Program-made: the position numbers and the translations under genes
Notes under the pieces: model-generated
Told to the model about the DNA's origin: nothing
Database searches by the model: none
Seen by the model: the letters and a program-made list of their open reading frames with translations, nothing else
Shown here: in pieces, positions 8,167 through 17,170 of the stretch
Numbering within the stretch: the stretch's first letter is position 1
How the letters are laid out: each line of letters opens with the position of its first letter
Source: Chryseobacterium turcicum
GTDB lineage: Bacteria; Bacteroidota; Bacteroidia; Flavobacteriales; Weeksellaceae
Reading direction: 5' to 3'
Length of the DNA: 64,000 nucleotides
NCBI RefSeq assembly: GCF_021010565.1
Contig: NZ_JAJNAY010000001.1
Location: 2,026,001 to 2,090,000, forward strand

Positions 8167-8766
8167 ATGGATTATAAACAGCTAGTCATACGCGGAATAT
8201 CGTACAGCCAGACCCAGTCTGGAGCTTACGCATTGCTATTGGAACATGAAGAAACAAACATTAAATTGCCCGTGGTTATCGGTAATTTTGAAGCGCAATC
8301 CATTTCTTTAGGTTTAGAAAAAGATATTCATCCGCCACGTCCGCTTACACACGATTTATTTACAAAATTTATTATTTCTACCCATTATAAATTGGTTTCT
8401 GTAATCATTTATCAGATTGTAGACGGTGTTTTCTTCTCAAATATCAATTTTAAAAATTCCGAAACCGAGGAAGAGCTTATTCTTGATGCAAGAACATCAG
8501 ACGCTGTTGCAATGGCAGTAAGATTTGATGCACCCATTTATACCACACAGCAGGTTTTAAATGAAGCCGGAATATTATTGGAATTGGAAGAGGTAGCTAA
8601 AGAAGATGAAACTTTTTCTGAGGCTGTTGAAGCTGAAGACAGTTTAACCTCTGCTTCAATGGAAGAATTGCAGAAATTGCTGGATGAAGCGGTAAAAGAA
8701 GAAGATTTTGATACGGCTCTTGAGATTCAGGAGGAAATCAAAAGGCGAAAAAAGAAAATAGATTAA
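8167..8766 (+). CDS. Bifunctional nuclease family protein (DUF151) with UVR motif
   Basis: Residues 1 to about 135 are the DUF151/bifunctional nuclease domain. Characteristic pieces are GISYSQTQSGAYALLL, LPVVIGNFEAQSI, PPRPLTHDLF and the DARTSDAVAMAVRF segment. Residues about 162-199 form a UvrB/UvrC interaction motif (MEELQKLLDEAVKEEDFDTA... ending RRKKK), the usual Bacteroidota architecture. Nuclease activity is described for plant relatives; the bacterial role is unclear. The start is fixed by the conserved N terminus MDYKQLVIRGISY, which leaves almost no 5' leader downstream of the promoter. The transporter gene follows after 20 bp and is probably cotranscribed. Confidence 0.9.
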   Translation: MDYKQLVIRGISYSQTQSGAYALLLEHEETNIKLPVVIGNFEAQSISLGLEKDIHPPRPLTHDLFTKFIISTHYKLVSVIIYQIVDGVFFSNINFKNSETEEELILDARTSDAVAMAVRFDAPIYTTQQVLNEAGILLELEEVAKEDETFSEAVEAEDSLTSASMEELQKLLDEAVKEEDFDTALEIQEEIKRRKKKID

Positions 8767-8786
8767 AGAGATATTATATTTAAAAA

Positions 8787-10121
8787 ATGAATTTAAAATT
8801 ACGATTGACCATCCTGAGCTTTCTCCAGTTTGGAGTATGGGGAGCTTATTTAACTTCCATGGGAAATTATTTAGGATCGGTAGGATTGGGCTCTAAAATT
8901 GGTCTTTTCTACGCAATGCAAGGAATTGTATCTATTTTTATGCCCGCAATTATGGGAATTATTGCAGATCGATGGATTCAGGCTCAGAAACTTCTTGGGA
9001 TTTCACATTTTCTTGCTGCAGCTTTCTTGGCATGGGCTGGATATTACGGGATGTCAGCAGGAGCCGATGTAGAATTCTCAAAATTATTTCTTTTATACGG
9101 CTTAAGTGTAACTTTCTATATGCCCACAATTGCGCTTTCAAATTCGGTTGCGTATTCGGTTTTAGTGAATAATAATTTTGATACTATAAAATCGTTTCCT
9201 CCAATTCGAACAATGGGAACTGTAGGCTTCATCTGTGCCATGCTATTCGTAAATTTTGCAGGCATTCAAGATGGAAATTTAAGTTTCAACTTTTCAAATG
9301 AAGCAGGTTTTTCAAGTTTTCAAAATAGTTATAGCCAATTTTTTGTTTCTAGTATTTTAGGAGTTGTTTTGTTTATTTATTCATTTACCTTACCTAATTG
9401 TGAAGTGAATAAGAGTGATGAGAAAAGAACTTTATCTGATGCTTTAGGCTTAAAAGCTTTTGCTCTGTTTAAAGAGAAAAAAATGGCTATTTTCTTTATA
9501 TTTTCTATGTTTTTAGGGGTTTCATTGCAAATTACAAATGGTTATGCCAATCCTTTTATTACTAGTTTTAAAGAAATTCCTGAATTTGCCAATACATGGG
9601 GTTCAAACAATGCAAATGCTTTGATTTCATTGTCACAAGTTTCAGAAACACTTTGTATACTATTAATTCCATTCTTTTTAAAGCGATACGGAATTAAAAA
9701 AGTAATGCTAATGGCAATGTTTGCTTGGGTTCTAAGATTCGGATTATTTGCAACCGGAAATCCTGGAGGTGGAGTTTGGATGTTTATTCTTTCTATGATT
9801 GTTTACGGAATTGCTTTCGACTTCTTTAATGTTTCAGGTTCGTTATTTGTTGATAAAGAGACTGATAAAAGCATTCGTTCTAGCGCACAAGGAGTATTTA
9901 TGATGATGACTAACGGTTTTGGTGCAACTATCGGAATGTTGGGAGCTCAGGAAGTAGTAAATCATTATGTTTTCTCACAAACCGATCCGAGCTTACAACT
10001 AGCAGGATGGCAGACGGCATGGTATATTTTTGCGGGTTACGCACTAATAATAACGATTGCTTTTGCCATTGTTTTTAAACATAAACATGATCCTAAAGCG
10101 GTTGCCAATATCAATCATTAA
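8787..10121 (+). CDS. Nucleoside:H+ symporter family MFS permease (NupG-like)
   Basis: Inner-membrane transporter of 444 residues with about 12 hydrophobic segments. The N terminus (LRLTILSFLQFGVWGAYLTS) and IMGIIADRWIQAQKLLG follow the NupG/XapB branch of the major facilitator superfamily, which imports nucleosides with protons. PPIRTMGTVGFICAML is another family segment. It lies 20 bp behind the DUF151 gene and ends before a strong terminator, so the two form a short operon. Substrate identity is inferred from family resemblance only. Confidence 0.87.
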   Translation: MNLKLRLTILSFLQFGVWGAYLTSMGNYLGSVGLGSKIGLFYAMQGIVSIFMPAIMGIIADRWIQAQKLLGISHFLAAAFLAWAGYYGMSAGADVEFSKLFLLYGLSVTFYMPTIALSNSVAYSVLVNNNFDTIKSFPPIRTMGTVGFICAMLFVNFAGIQDGNLSFNFSNEAGFSSFQNSYSQFFVSSILGVVLFIYSFTLPNCEVNKSDEKRTLSDALGLKAFALFKEKKMAIFFIFSMFLGVSLQITNGYANPFITSFKEIPEFANTWGSNNANALISLSQVSETLCILLIPFFLKRYGIKKVMLMAMFAWVLRFGLFATGNPGGGVWMFILSMIVYGIAFDFFNVSGSLFVDKETDKSIRSSAQGVFMMMTNGFGATIGMLGAQEVVNHYVFSQTDPSLQLAGWQTAWYIFAGYALIITIAFAIVFKHKHDPKAVANINH

Positions 10122-10144
10122 CTAAACTAATGCTTAAATATTAC

Positions 10145-10178
10145 ATTGCACTTTTGAAAAAAAGTGCAATTTTTTTTA
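10145..10178 (+). terminator. Terminator after the NupG-like gene
   Basis: Perfect 11-bp stem ATTGCACTTTT / AAAAGTGCAAT with a GAAA tetraloop and eight or more T. Confidence 0.9.
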
Positions 10179-10230
10179 TTTTTAGGCAACCATTTTCAAA
10201 TTACACCGTCTTATAGATAGAAACTAATCA

Positions 10231-10785
10231 ATGAAGCATTTAGAAGAGAATTTTAAACTTGCCAAAAAACATGACCGGAGAGCTCAAAAAGCGCTTTACG
10301 ATTTGTTTTCAGCTAAAATGTTGGCGGTTGCAAATTCTTACACAAATAATATTCATGATGCAGAAGATATTTTACTGAATGCTTTCCTGAAATGTTTCAA
10401 TAAAATCAATGATTGCAAAGACTGGAAAAGTTTTCCTTTTTGGCTCAGAAAAATTGTTGTTAATGATTCTATCTCTTTTGTCAGGAAAAATAAAAATATT
10501 CTTTACGCAGATATTGAGATTGCTGATGATTATCCGGAAGAAGAATTAGATGAAAATATAAGTCAAATTAATATTCAGGAGATTTTTTCTCAAATGCCTA
10601 CAGGCTACCGATTGATTTTTAATCTCTATGTATTTGAAGACAAGAAACATCAGGAAATTGCTGAAATCCTCAATATTTCGGAAGGAACAAGCAAAAGCCA
10701 GCTCAGCAAAGCCAAAAAATGGATTGCAGATTATTTAAAAGCAAAAAAAAATGGACAAAAACATACTGAAACAGTTAAAAACTGA
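10231..10785 (+). CDS. ECF-type RNA polymerase sigma-70 factor
   Basis: A 184-residue sigma factor with only regions 2 and 4, typical of the extracytoplasmic function group. Region 2 spans about 20-90 (YTNNIHDAEDILLNAFLKCF, WLRKIVVNDSISFVRK). Region 4 spans about 110-170, with the helix-turn-helix HQEIAEILNISEGTSKSQLS. It would direct transcription of a small stress or envelope regulon. Its last 35 bp overlap the next gene, a membrane-anchored protein expected to act as its anti-sigma partner; the overlap implies translational coupling. The A-rich overlap begins with a run of nine A. Confidence 0.88.
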   Translation: MKHLEENFKLAKKHDRRAQKALYDLFSAKMLAVANSYTNNIHDAEDILLNAFLKCFNKINDCKDWKSFPFWLRKIVVNDSISFVRKNKNILYADIEIADDYPEEELDENISQINIQEIFSQMPTGYRLIFNLYVFEDKKHQEIAEILNISEGTSKSQLSKAKKWIADYLKAKKNGQKHTETVKN

Positions 10786-11437
10786 CTACGAAGACCTCGA
10801 AATAAAGCCTTCAGTTAATCTTTGGAATCAAATTGAAAGTAGAATTGAAGGAACTGAAAAAGAGGCGGAAAAACCATTATTTCATTGGTGGAAATACGCT
10901 GCAGTACTTGTTCTTTTAATTTCTGTAGGTGGTTTGTTTTATTTTAATTCTAATGAAAATTTAAGACCTAAAGAACTAATTGCAACTCATTCTACTTCAA
11001 ATAATGCATCTAAATCAGTAAATATTTCGAATGAAGCTATTGTCTTAAGTGAAAATATAACACAAAAAACTTCCACTGAATTTAGAGAAAATAAAAATGA
11101 GTCACATACACCTGAAAATAGAATAGCTGAAAAAAAAGAATCTGCTCAATATTCAATTATTACTGAAAAAGGGAGTGAAATTGTCGAAATTCCAAAGGTT
11201 TCAATCGAAAAAATAGAATCTACGATTACTAAACCTCGTATGGTTGAAAGCAAAAAAACATCCTACATCAGCGCTGATGACTTACTTTTGGGAAGAGAAT
11301 TTGACAGAACAAGAGGAGAGGCAAGTAGCAATAAACAATTCGGTGTTTTGGATGCTTCAAATTTAAAAATCAAACAACTACATTCTCTAAGAATCTTCGG
11401 AATGAAAGTCTTTTCAGATTCTTCATCCGCAGAATAA
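10751..11437 (+). CDS. Probable anti-sigma factor, single-pass membrane protein
   Basis: A 228-residue protein not recognised by name. The N-terminal ~45 residues would be cytosolic, with PSVNLWNQIESRIEG, a short motif typical of small anti-sigma-like proteins next to ECF sigma genes. One transmembrane helix lies at about 53-72 (YAAVLVLLISVGGLFYF). A long polar, low-complexity periplasmic tail rich in Ser, Glu, Lys and Asn follows. The gene starts inside the sigma gene. Function is inferred from position and topology; no canonical zinc anti-sigma motif is visible. Confidence 0.7.
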   Translation: MDKNILKQLKTDYEDLEIKPSVNLWNQIESRIEGTEKEAEKPLFHWWKYAAVLVLLISVGGLFYFNSNENLRPKELIATHSTSNNASKSVNISNEAIVLSENITQKTSTEFRENKNESHTPENRIAEKKESAQYSIITEKGSEIVEIPKVSIEKIESTITKPRMVESKKTSYISADDLLLGREFDRTRGEASSNKQFGVLDASNLKIKQLHSLRIFGMKVFSDSSSAE

Positions 11438-11521
11438 TCAATTTAAATTAAACGAAAATAGTTATAAATACTGCTTGAAAATTCAAACAGCACTTAAGAA
11501 TTATGTCTAAAGTAAATCAAA

Positions 11522-12604
11522 ATGAAAAATAAAATTACCTTATTATCTTCGTTATTAATCTCTTTGCTGGCTTTTGGTCAGAGCGACAAGACAATACATT
11601 CTGAAATGGATGTGTACACAAAAAAAATAGACAGTATTATTATCTCAGAAAAATCAAAGATGAATGTTGAGCTTGATCAACTTGATCAGGATTTTAAAGG
11701 GAAATCTGCGGTAGAAGAAAAGCAGAAAAGAAAAGCCGAAATTGCCGAAAAATATCAAAACAGTCTGAATGAAAAGATAGAAAATGAAAAAGCAACGCTG
11801 GAAGATTCTACAAAGGAAATGGTAAGAAATATCGTACTAAATCCTAATAAAAGAAATAGTTTTATCATTGATCCACAAAATGGTTTTATGCGTTTTTCAA
11901 ATAAAAGAGTAAAACTGCCGAAAGATTATTTACATTCTATTAAACTTACGGGAAGTTTTGTATTTTCATCACTTACTTCTGGAGATAAACCATTTTCTTT
12001 TTTTAATAATGATTCCGATGTTAAGCGTCCAAGTAAAAATATGTCGGGATATACAACTTTAAGATATGAAAATCAATTAGGAAAGTTTACCAGTCCGCTT
12101 TTTTACCGCACAGGTTTAGGTTTCCGTATCGATTATTTTACGCCGGAGAATAACAAAGTATTTGCACAGGATGGAAAGAATTTATTCTTACAAAATTTTG
12201 AAAAAGGACATTTGAGAAAAACGCTAATTTACAATTCCTACATAATGATTCCGTTAGAATTGAGATGGGTTCTTAATCCTAAATATACAGATTACGAAGG
12301 TGTTAAATATATTGACAATAAGAAAACACAGTTTTATGTAATGGGTGGTTTTTATGGCGGTTTAAGAACGGGAAGTACAATTTATAATAAATATTCTACT
12401 GATTATACAAAAAAAATAGTGGAGAGAGAAAGGGTAATGGTTGGCGTAAATAATTTTATTGGAGGTGCGAAAATTGGAGTTGGCTATGGCGGGATAGCAT
12501 TATTTATTCAGAAAGATTTTAATCCAACTTTTAACGATGATGCGCTTCTTAATAACAAATATGGTTTGCAAATCGGACTTGAATTTTTAAGTATTAATTT
12601 TTAA
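11522..12604 (+). CDS. Predicted outer membrane beta-barrel protein
   Basis: A 360-residue protein with a signal peptide at 1-19 (LLSSLLISLLAFGQ). Residues about 30-100 form a charged, Lys/Glu-rich helical region, probably coiled coil. Residues about 130-360 contain alternating aromatic/hydrophobic strands ending in FLSINF, with the terminal Phe usual for outer-membrane barrels. It follows the ECF sigma and anti-sigma pair by 84 bp on the same strand with no obvious terminator between, so it may be part of or a target of that regulon. The family name is not recognised. Confidence 0.68.
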   Translation: MKNKITLLSSLLISLLAFGQSDKTIHSEMDVYTKKIDSIIISEKSKMNVELDQLDQDFKGKSAVEEKQKRKAEIAEKYQNSLNEKIENEKATLEDSTKEMVRNIVLNPNKRNSFIIDPQNGFMRFSNKRVKLPKDYLHSIKLTGSFVFSSLTSGDKPFSFFNNDSDVKRPSKNMSGYTTLRYENQLGKFTSPLFYRTGLGFRIDYFTPENNKVFAQDGKNLFLQNFEKGHLRKTLIYNSYIMIPLELRWVLNPKYTDYEGVKYIDNKKTQFYVMGGFYGGLRTGSTIYNKYSTDYTKKIVERERVMVGVNNFIGGAKIGVGYGGIALFIQKDFNPTFNDDALLNNKYGLQIGLEFLSINF

Positions 12605-12697
12605 ATTTACAACGTAATTAAATTAATATTAAATAATCAATATTTTTTAGCTAATAATTTTATATAAACTGAGGTTTAAGTTTTAATTATTTGATTT

Positions 12698-12729
12698 TAA
12701 AACATACTTAGAAAAAGTATGTTTTTTTT
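12698..12729 (+). terminator. Terminator after the outer membrane protein gene
   Basis: AAACATACTT / AAGTATGTTT stem with a short loop and a run of eight T. Confidence 0.8.
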
Positions 12730-12752
12730 CGTATTTTGGCATTTTAAGAACA

Positions 12753-13142
12753 ATGAAAAATTTACAGCTTTTAGGGTTAATCTTAGTGATTGTAGGAAGC
12801 TTTCTTCCGCTTGTTCATGTTCCTATCATCGGAAATTGGAACTATTGGCAACTCGATCATTATCTGGCAATATTTTGCTGGATATTCTGTGCCTGCGCAG
12901 TTTTCGGGATTGTAAATAACCGTTCGGTTTTAGTCAATACTTTTGCGGTATTTTTGTTAATACTTTTTGTATTTACTTTATTTGCGGTAAAATATCAGGC
13001 AGCAAGCTATTTTAGTTTTTTACCATTTAAATCTTGGACTAATGCTTTGGCAGGTACCGTAAAACTAAAATGGGGCTGGTTTATAGAGTTTTTAGGGGCT
13101 CTTATTATGCTTTTTGCTAAAAATAAGGCGAAAGCACAATAA
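12753..13142 (+). CDS. Small four-helix membrane protein, unknown function
   Basis: A 129-residue hydrophobic protein with about four transmembrane segments (about 3-20, 40-58, 63-85 and 105-122) and a Lys-rich C terminus (FAKNKAKAQ) that should be cytosolic. No known motif is recognised. It lies between the terminator of the upstream gene and the thiolase gene 51 bp downstream, with no terminator before the thiolase, so the two could share a transcript. The start at MKNLQLLGL fits; a frame that begins a little upstream is a different reading frame and is disregarded. Confidence 0.6.
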   Translation: MKNLQLLGLILVIVGSFLPLVHVPIIGNWNYWQLDHYLAIFCWIFCACAVFGIVNNRSVLVNTFAVFLLILFVFTLFAVKYQAASYFSFLPFKSWTNALAGTVKLKWGWFIEFLGALIMLFAKNKAKAQ

Positions 13143-13193
13143 TTTTTTATCATTCAATTCAACTAAAAATTAATTAATAAAATTAAAAAAGAT

Positions 13194-14372
13194 ATGAAAG
13201 AAGTATTCATCGTTTCCGCAGTAAGAACTCCAATTGGAAGTTTTATGGGTAGTTTAGCTACAGTTCCTGCTACAAAATTAGGTGCTGCAGCAGTAAAAGG
13301 AGCATTAGATAAAATAAACCTTGACCCGAAAAACGTTCAGGAAATCTATATGGGAAATGTGCTTCAGGCAGGTGAAGGACAGGCTCCTGCAAGACAGGTT
13401 GCTTTAGGTGCAGGATTATCAAACGAAACTCCGTCTACTACAATCAATAAAGTTTGTGCTTCAGGAATGAAAGCTGTTTCAATGGCTGCACAGGCGATTA
13501 AAGCTGGTGATGCAGACGTAATCGTTGCAGGAGGTATGGAAAACATGTCTATGGTTCCTCATTATTATAATGCAAGAAATGCTACAAAATTAGGCGATGT
13601 AAAAATGCAGGACGGAATGATTCTTGACGGCCTTACAGACGTTTACAACAAAGTACACATGGGAGTTTGCGCAGAAAAATGTGCAACAGACTATAGCATT
13701 ACAAGAGAAGATCAGGATAATTTTGCAATACAATCTTATACAAGATCTGCAAAAGCTTGGAGCGAAGGGAAATTCGCTGAAGAAGTTGTTCCTGTATCAA
13801 TTCCACAGAGAAAAGGTGACCCAATCATTTTCGCTGAAGATGAAGAATATAAAGCAGTAAATTTCGACAGACTTCCTACACTTCCTACAGTGTTCAAAAA
13901 AGAAGAAGGAACGGTAACTGCAGCGAACGCATCTACTTTAAATGACGGTGCTTCTGCTTTAATCCTTGTTTCTAAAGAGAAAATGGAAGAATTAGGATTG
14001 ACGCCTTTGGCAAAAATCGTTTCTTATGCTGATGCAGCTCACGAGCCAGAAAACTTTACCACAGCTCCGGCAAAAGCATTGCCAATCGCCCTTAAAAAGG
14101 CAGGTCTTGAGGTTTCAGATATCGATTTCTTCGAATTCAACGAAGCTTTTTCTGTAGTTGGTTTGGCAAACAATAAAATCTTAGGATTAGATGCTGCTAA
14201 AGTAAATGTAAACGGTGGAGCAGTAGCTTTAGGACATCCACTTGGAAGTTCTGGTTCAAGAATCATTGTTACTTTGATTAACGTTTTGAAGCAGAATAAT
14301 GCTAAATATGGTGCTGCTGCAATCTGTAATGGTGGTGGTGGTGCTTCGGCAATCGTTATCGAAAATATATAA
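13194..14372 (+). CDS. Acetyl-CoA C-acyltransferase (thiolase)
   Basis: Thiolase of 392 residues, the standard length for a tetrameric cytosolic thiolase. It makes or cleaves acetoacetyl-CoA or 3-ketoacyl-CoA. The nucleophilic Cys is in NKVCASGMKAV (about residue 89), the GGMENMS segment lies near 110, the catalytic His is in NVNGGAVALGHPLG and the second Cys in CNGGGGASA. It may feed the mevalonate pathway, one gene of which (mevalonate kinase) lies about 2 kb downstream, or serve beta-oxidation with ETF. Biosynthetic versus degradative use cannot be decided from sequence. Confidence 0.95.
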   Translation: MKEVFIVSAVRTPIGSFMGSLATVPATKLGAAAVKGALDKINLDPKNVQEIYMGNVLQAGEGQAPARQVALGAGLSNETPSTTINKVCASGMKAVSMAAQAIKAGDADVIVAGGMENMSMVPHYYNARNATKLGDVKMQDGMILDGLTDVYNKVHMGVCAEKCATDYSITREDQDNFAIQSYTRSAKAWSEGKFAEEVVPVSIPQRKGDPIIFAEDEEYKAVNFDRLPTLPTVFKKEEGTVTAANASTLNDGASALILVSKEKMEELGLTPLAKIVSYADAAHEPENFTTAPAKALPIALKKAGLEVSDIDFFEFNEAFSVVGLANNKILGLDAAKVNVNGGAVALGHPLGSSGSRIIVTLINVLKQNNAKYGAAAICNGGGGASAIVIENI

Positions 14373-14395
14373 AATTTAGTTTTATTGTTATATTG

Positions 14396-14427
14396 AAACC
14401 AAAAGCATTCGTGTTTTTGGTTTTTTT
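14396..14427 (+). terminator. Terminator of the thiolase gene
   Basis: AAACCAAAA / TTTTTGGTTT stem with a 9-nt loop and a T tail. Confidence 0.8.
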
Positions 14428-14469
14428 ATGTCTTTATTTTAAATTTTCTACTTTAAAATATTTGAACTA

Positions 14470-14545
14470 AAACTTGCTCCATAAGAACGATACTTTAGTA
14501 ATGAAAATGATGATGGAAAGCTTAAAGCTCCGTAGGAGCGACACC
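14470..14545. repeat. Two related GCTCC hairpin motifs in a 300-bp spacer
   Basis: The spacer 14428-14646 carries TTGCTCCATAAGAACGATAC near 14474 and AAGCTCCGTAGGAGCGACAC near 14525. The second contains the perfect hairpin GCTCC-GTA-GGAGC (14527-14539); the first is a decayed copy. I believe similar short hairpins are dispersed between genes in this family, from memory only. Nothing else is seen in the spacer. Confidence 0.45.
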
Positions 14546-14646
14546 TTTTTCAATGCTTTTATATTTTTAAATCACCTTTAATTTTAACAAATCAATAAAA
14601 TTTCGCCTAAAAAAAATAAAAGCCTCCGAATGTTCAGCGGTTTTTC

Positions 14647-14654
14647 TATTTTTG
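14647..14654 (+). promoter_or_regulatory. -7 box TATTTTTG that decides the start of the UMF1 transporter
   Basis: Exact TAnnTTTG inside what would be an N-terminal extension from 14630. The transcript would start near 14660, so the ATG at 14675 is the usable start. Confidence 0.65.
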
Positions 14655-14674
14655 TGCAACTAATTCATTTGAAA

Positions 14675-16153
14675 ATGTCTGAAACCGAAATTCAACCTAC
14701 TCAAAATATTAAAAATAATCCAAAAATCATGAAAGCCTGGGCAGTTTACGACTGGGCAAACTCTGTGTATTCTTTGGTAATTACTTCTGCGATATTCCCA
14801 ATTTATTATACAATTCTTACGACGGCTTACAATAAAAAAGAATTCGTTCCGGAAGCGGGAGAAGTTCAGGAAATCCCGGTTAGAAATATGATAAAGGTTT
14901 TCGGGGAAGCGTACGAACCGGAAGCGGTTTTAAGTTTTTCGTATGCAATTTCATTCTTTTTAGTTGTGTTATTGTCTCCATTCTTATCTTCTTTGGCAGA
15001 TACGATTGGGAACAAAAAATCATTTCTTCAGTTTTTCTGTTACCTGGGAGCGACATCTTGTATGGGTTTGGCGATGTTCACAGGCATGGAAAATATCTTT
15101 TTAGGACTCCTTTTTAGTATTACAGCGAGTGTTGGTTTTTGGGGGAGTTTGGTGTTTTATAATTCATTTTTACCAGATATTGCCACTCCGGATAAGCAAG
15201 ATGCATTGTCTGCAAAAGGATATATTTACGGATATATTGGTTCTGTAGTTTTATTAATTATCTGTTTGGTATTGATTCAGGTGGTTGCAAAAGGACCGGA
15301 TCAGGCTAAAATTTATATCAGAATAAGCTTTTTATTAACGGGAGCTTGGTGGTTTGGTTTCTCACAATATACATTCAAACATTTACCGCAGTTTGGTGAT
15401 GTGAAGGATAAACTTCCTAAAGATTTAGTGCTTTTAAATTATAAAAACATCTTTAAAAAACATCAGGAGCAAGGAGGCTTTTTTGAAGTTTTAAAAGATA
15501 ATATCAGTTTCTACAAAGATATTGCGAAAGAGAGTTTCAGAGAATTATACAGTGTAGGGAACAAGCTTTTTTCAGACAAAGCATTAAAGTTTTTCTTGTC
15601 TAGTTTTTTCTTTTACAGTGTAGGGATGCAGACTATATTTTTAATGGCTGTGCCTTTTGGAAGTACAGTGATTTTCCCTAAAGAAGCCGATAAATACAAA
15701 TTGATTATTACCATCTTGGTTATTCAGATTATAGCGATTTTCGGAGCCTTCTTATTCTCTAAATTATCTAAAAAAATAGGGAATAAAAACGTGATTACTA
15801 TTGCTGTCATTATCTGGATTATCTGTTGTTTATCTGCTTATTCATTAAACAAAGAAAACCCTAATATCCAACTGCAGTTTTACGGCTTGGCAGCTTTGAT
15901 TGGTTTGGTAATGGGAGGTCTTCAGGCAATGTCTAGGTCTACTTATTCAAAACTTTTACCTGAAAATTCTATGGAAAATACGACTTATTTTAGCTTCTAT
16001 GATGTGTTAGAAAAAATTGCTATCATCTGTGGAATGCTTATTTTCAGCGTATTTATTCAGAAGTTTCATAATATGCAATATGCTTTTATTTCGATGTCGG
16101 CATTTTTTGCGACGGGAGCGATTCTTATCAGATTCTTAAAAACGAAGATATAA
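14675..16153 (+). CDS. MFS transporter, UMF1/Atg22-like family
   Basis: An inner-membrane permease of 492 residues from the ATG at 14675; a longer frame from 14630 would start upstream of its own promoter. The N terminus MKAWAVYDWANSVYSLVITSAIFPIYY is the hallmark of the UMF1 family related to yeast Atg22. About 12 transmembrane segments follow, with PDIATPDKQDALSAKGYIYGYIGS and MGGLQAMSRSTYSKLLPE as further family pieces. Bacterial members have no firm substrate; amino-acid efflux is proposed for the yeast relative. Confidence 0.88.
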   Translation: MSETEIQPTQNIKNNPKIMKAWAVYDWANSVYSLVITSAIFPIYYTILTTAYNKKEFVPEAGEVQEIPVRNMIKVFGEAYEPEAVLSFSYAISFFLVVLLSPFLSSLADTIGNKKSFLQFFCYLGATSCMGLAMFTGMENIFLGLLFSITASVGFWGSLVFYNSFLPDIATPDKQDALSAKGYIYGYIGSVVLLIICLVLIQVVAKGPDQAKIYIRISFLLTGAWWFGFSQYTFKHLPQFGDVKDKLPKDLVLLNYKNIFKKHQEQGGFFEVLKDNISFYKDIAKESFRELYSVGNKLFSDKALKFFLSSFFFYSVGMQTIFLMAVPFGSTVIFPKEADKYKLIITILVIQIIAIFGAFLFSKLSKKIGNKNVITIAVIIWIICCLSAYSLNKENPNIQLQFYGLAALIGLVMGGLQAMSRSTYSKLLPENSMENTTYFSFYDVLEKIAIICGMLIFSVFIQKFHNMQYAFISMSAFFATGAILIRFLKTKI

Positions 16154-16198
16154 GTTCCATAATGGCTTAAAATTTGTTAATATTCAGCAGAATAATAG

Positions 16199-16206
16199 TA
16201 ACTTTG
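16199..16206 (+). promoter_or_regulatory. -7 box TAACTTTG before mevalonate kinase
   Basis: Exact TAnnTTTG, 21 nt before the ATG at 16228; a TTG at 16174 lies at a plausible -33 distance. Confidence 0.65.
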
Positions 16207-16227
16207 CATAAAGATTTTTAACACACA

Positions 16228-17160
16228 ATGACGAACCCTTTATTTTACGCTAAAATAATCCTCTTCGGAGAGTACGGAATGATAGAAGACTCACAAGGTC
16301 TTGTAGTTCCCTACAGTTTTTATAAAGGCACGTTAAAGTTTTCAGATTCAGATTCAGATTCAGAATTTGAGAAAAAATCAAATCAGCATTTGCAAAAATA
16401 TGCTGATTATCTTGAAAATTTAAGCCTTCCCGAGCAGTTCAAATTAGATGTAAACCGTCTTAAAGAAGATATTTCAAAAGGACTTTTCTTCGATTCAAAC
16501 ATCCCTCAAGGATATGGAGTGGGAAGTTCTGGAGCATTAGTTGCCGCTATTTTCGAAAAATATTGCTTCACAAAACACAACCCTGAAACGATTTCTAAAG
16601 ACGATTTAAAAAATATAAAAGCTATTTTTGGCGAAATGGAAAGCTATTTCCATGGTAAAAGTTCAGGAATGGACCCTTTAATCTGCTACATGAATCTTCC
16701 TATTCTTATCGAAAATAGAGATAATTTAGACAAAGTAGCAATCCCAAAAGGTGAAGAAGGAAAAGGAGCAATCTTTTTAATTGACTCAGGAATTACAGGC
16801 GAAACAGGTCCGATGATTCAGATTTTCTTTGAAAAAATGAAGACCGAGGGTTTCCGTAAAACATTGAAGGAAGAGTTTATTCGTTACAATAATGCTTGTA
16901 TCGATTCTTTCCTTAAAAAAGATATGAATCCATTTTTTAGAAACCTTAAAAAGCTTTCTTACTGGGCTTACGAACATTTCCGTCCGATGATTCCTGAAAG
17001 CATTTTTAACATCTGGAAAAAAGGATTAGATTCTAATGCTTATTACCTAAAACTTTGTGGAAGTGGCGGTGGGGGCTATATTTTAGGCTTTACTAAAGAT
17101 TACGAAAAAGCAGAAAAAATGCTTGATGGCTTCCAGAAAGAAGTGATTTATAGATTTTAA
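16228..17160 (+). CDS. GHMP kinase, probable mevalonate kinase
   Basis: A cytosolic kinase of 310 residues. The GHMP ATP-binding motif IPQGYGVGSSGALVAAIF is at about 92-109. The N-terminal KIILFGEYGMIE holds the substrate-binding motif found in mevalonate kinases (HGEHxVV-like, with FGEYG here). FHGKSSGMDPLICY is the central motif with the Asp expected to activate the hydroxyl, and CGSGGGGYILGF is motif 3. It would phosphorylate mevalonate in isoprenoid synthesis. A UbiA prenyltransferase starts 10 bp after it, which supports an isoprenoid operon. Residues 40-47 are a DS repeat from a hexanucleotide microsatellite. Confidence 0.85.
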   Translation: MTNPLFYAKIILFGEYGMIEDSQGLVVPYSFYKGTLKFSDSDSDSEFEKKSNQHLQKYADYLENLSLPEQFKLDVNRLKEDISKGLFFDSNIPQGYGVGSSGALVAAIFEKYCFTKHNPETISKDDLKNIKAIFGEMESYFHGKSSGMDPLICYMNLPILIENRDNLDKVAIPKGEEGKGAIFLIDSGITGETGPMIQIFFEKMKTEGFRKTLKEEFIRYNNACIDSFLKKDMNPFFRNLKKLSYWAYEHFRPMIPESIFNIWKKGLDSNAYYLKLCGSGGGGYILGFTKDYEKAEKMLDGFQKEVIYRF

Positions 17161-17170
17161 TAGATGCTGA

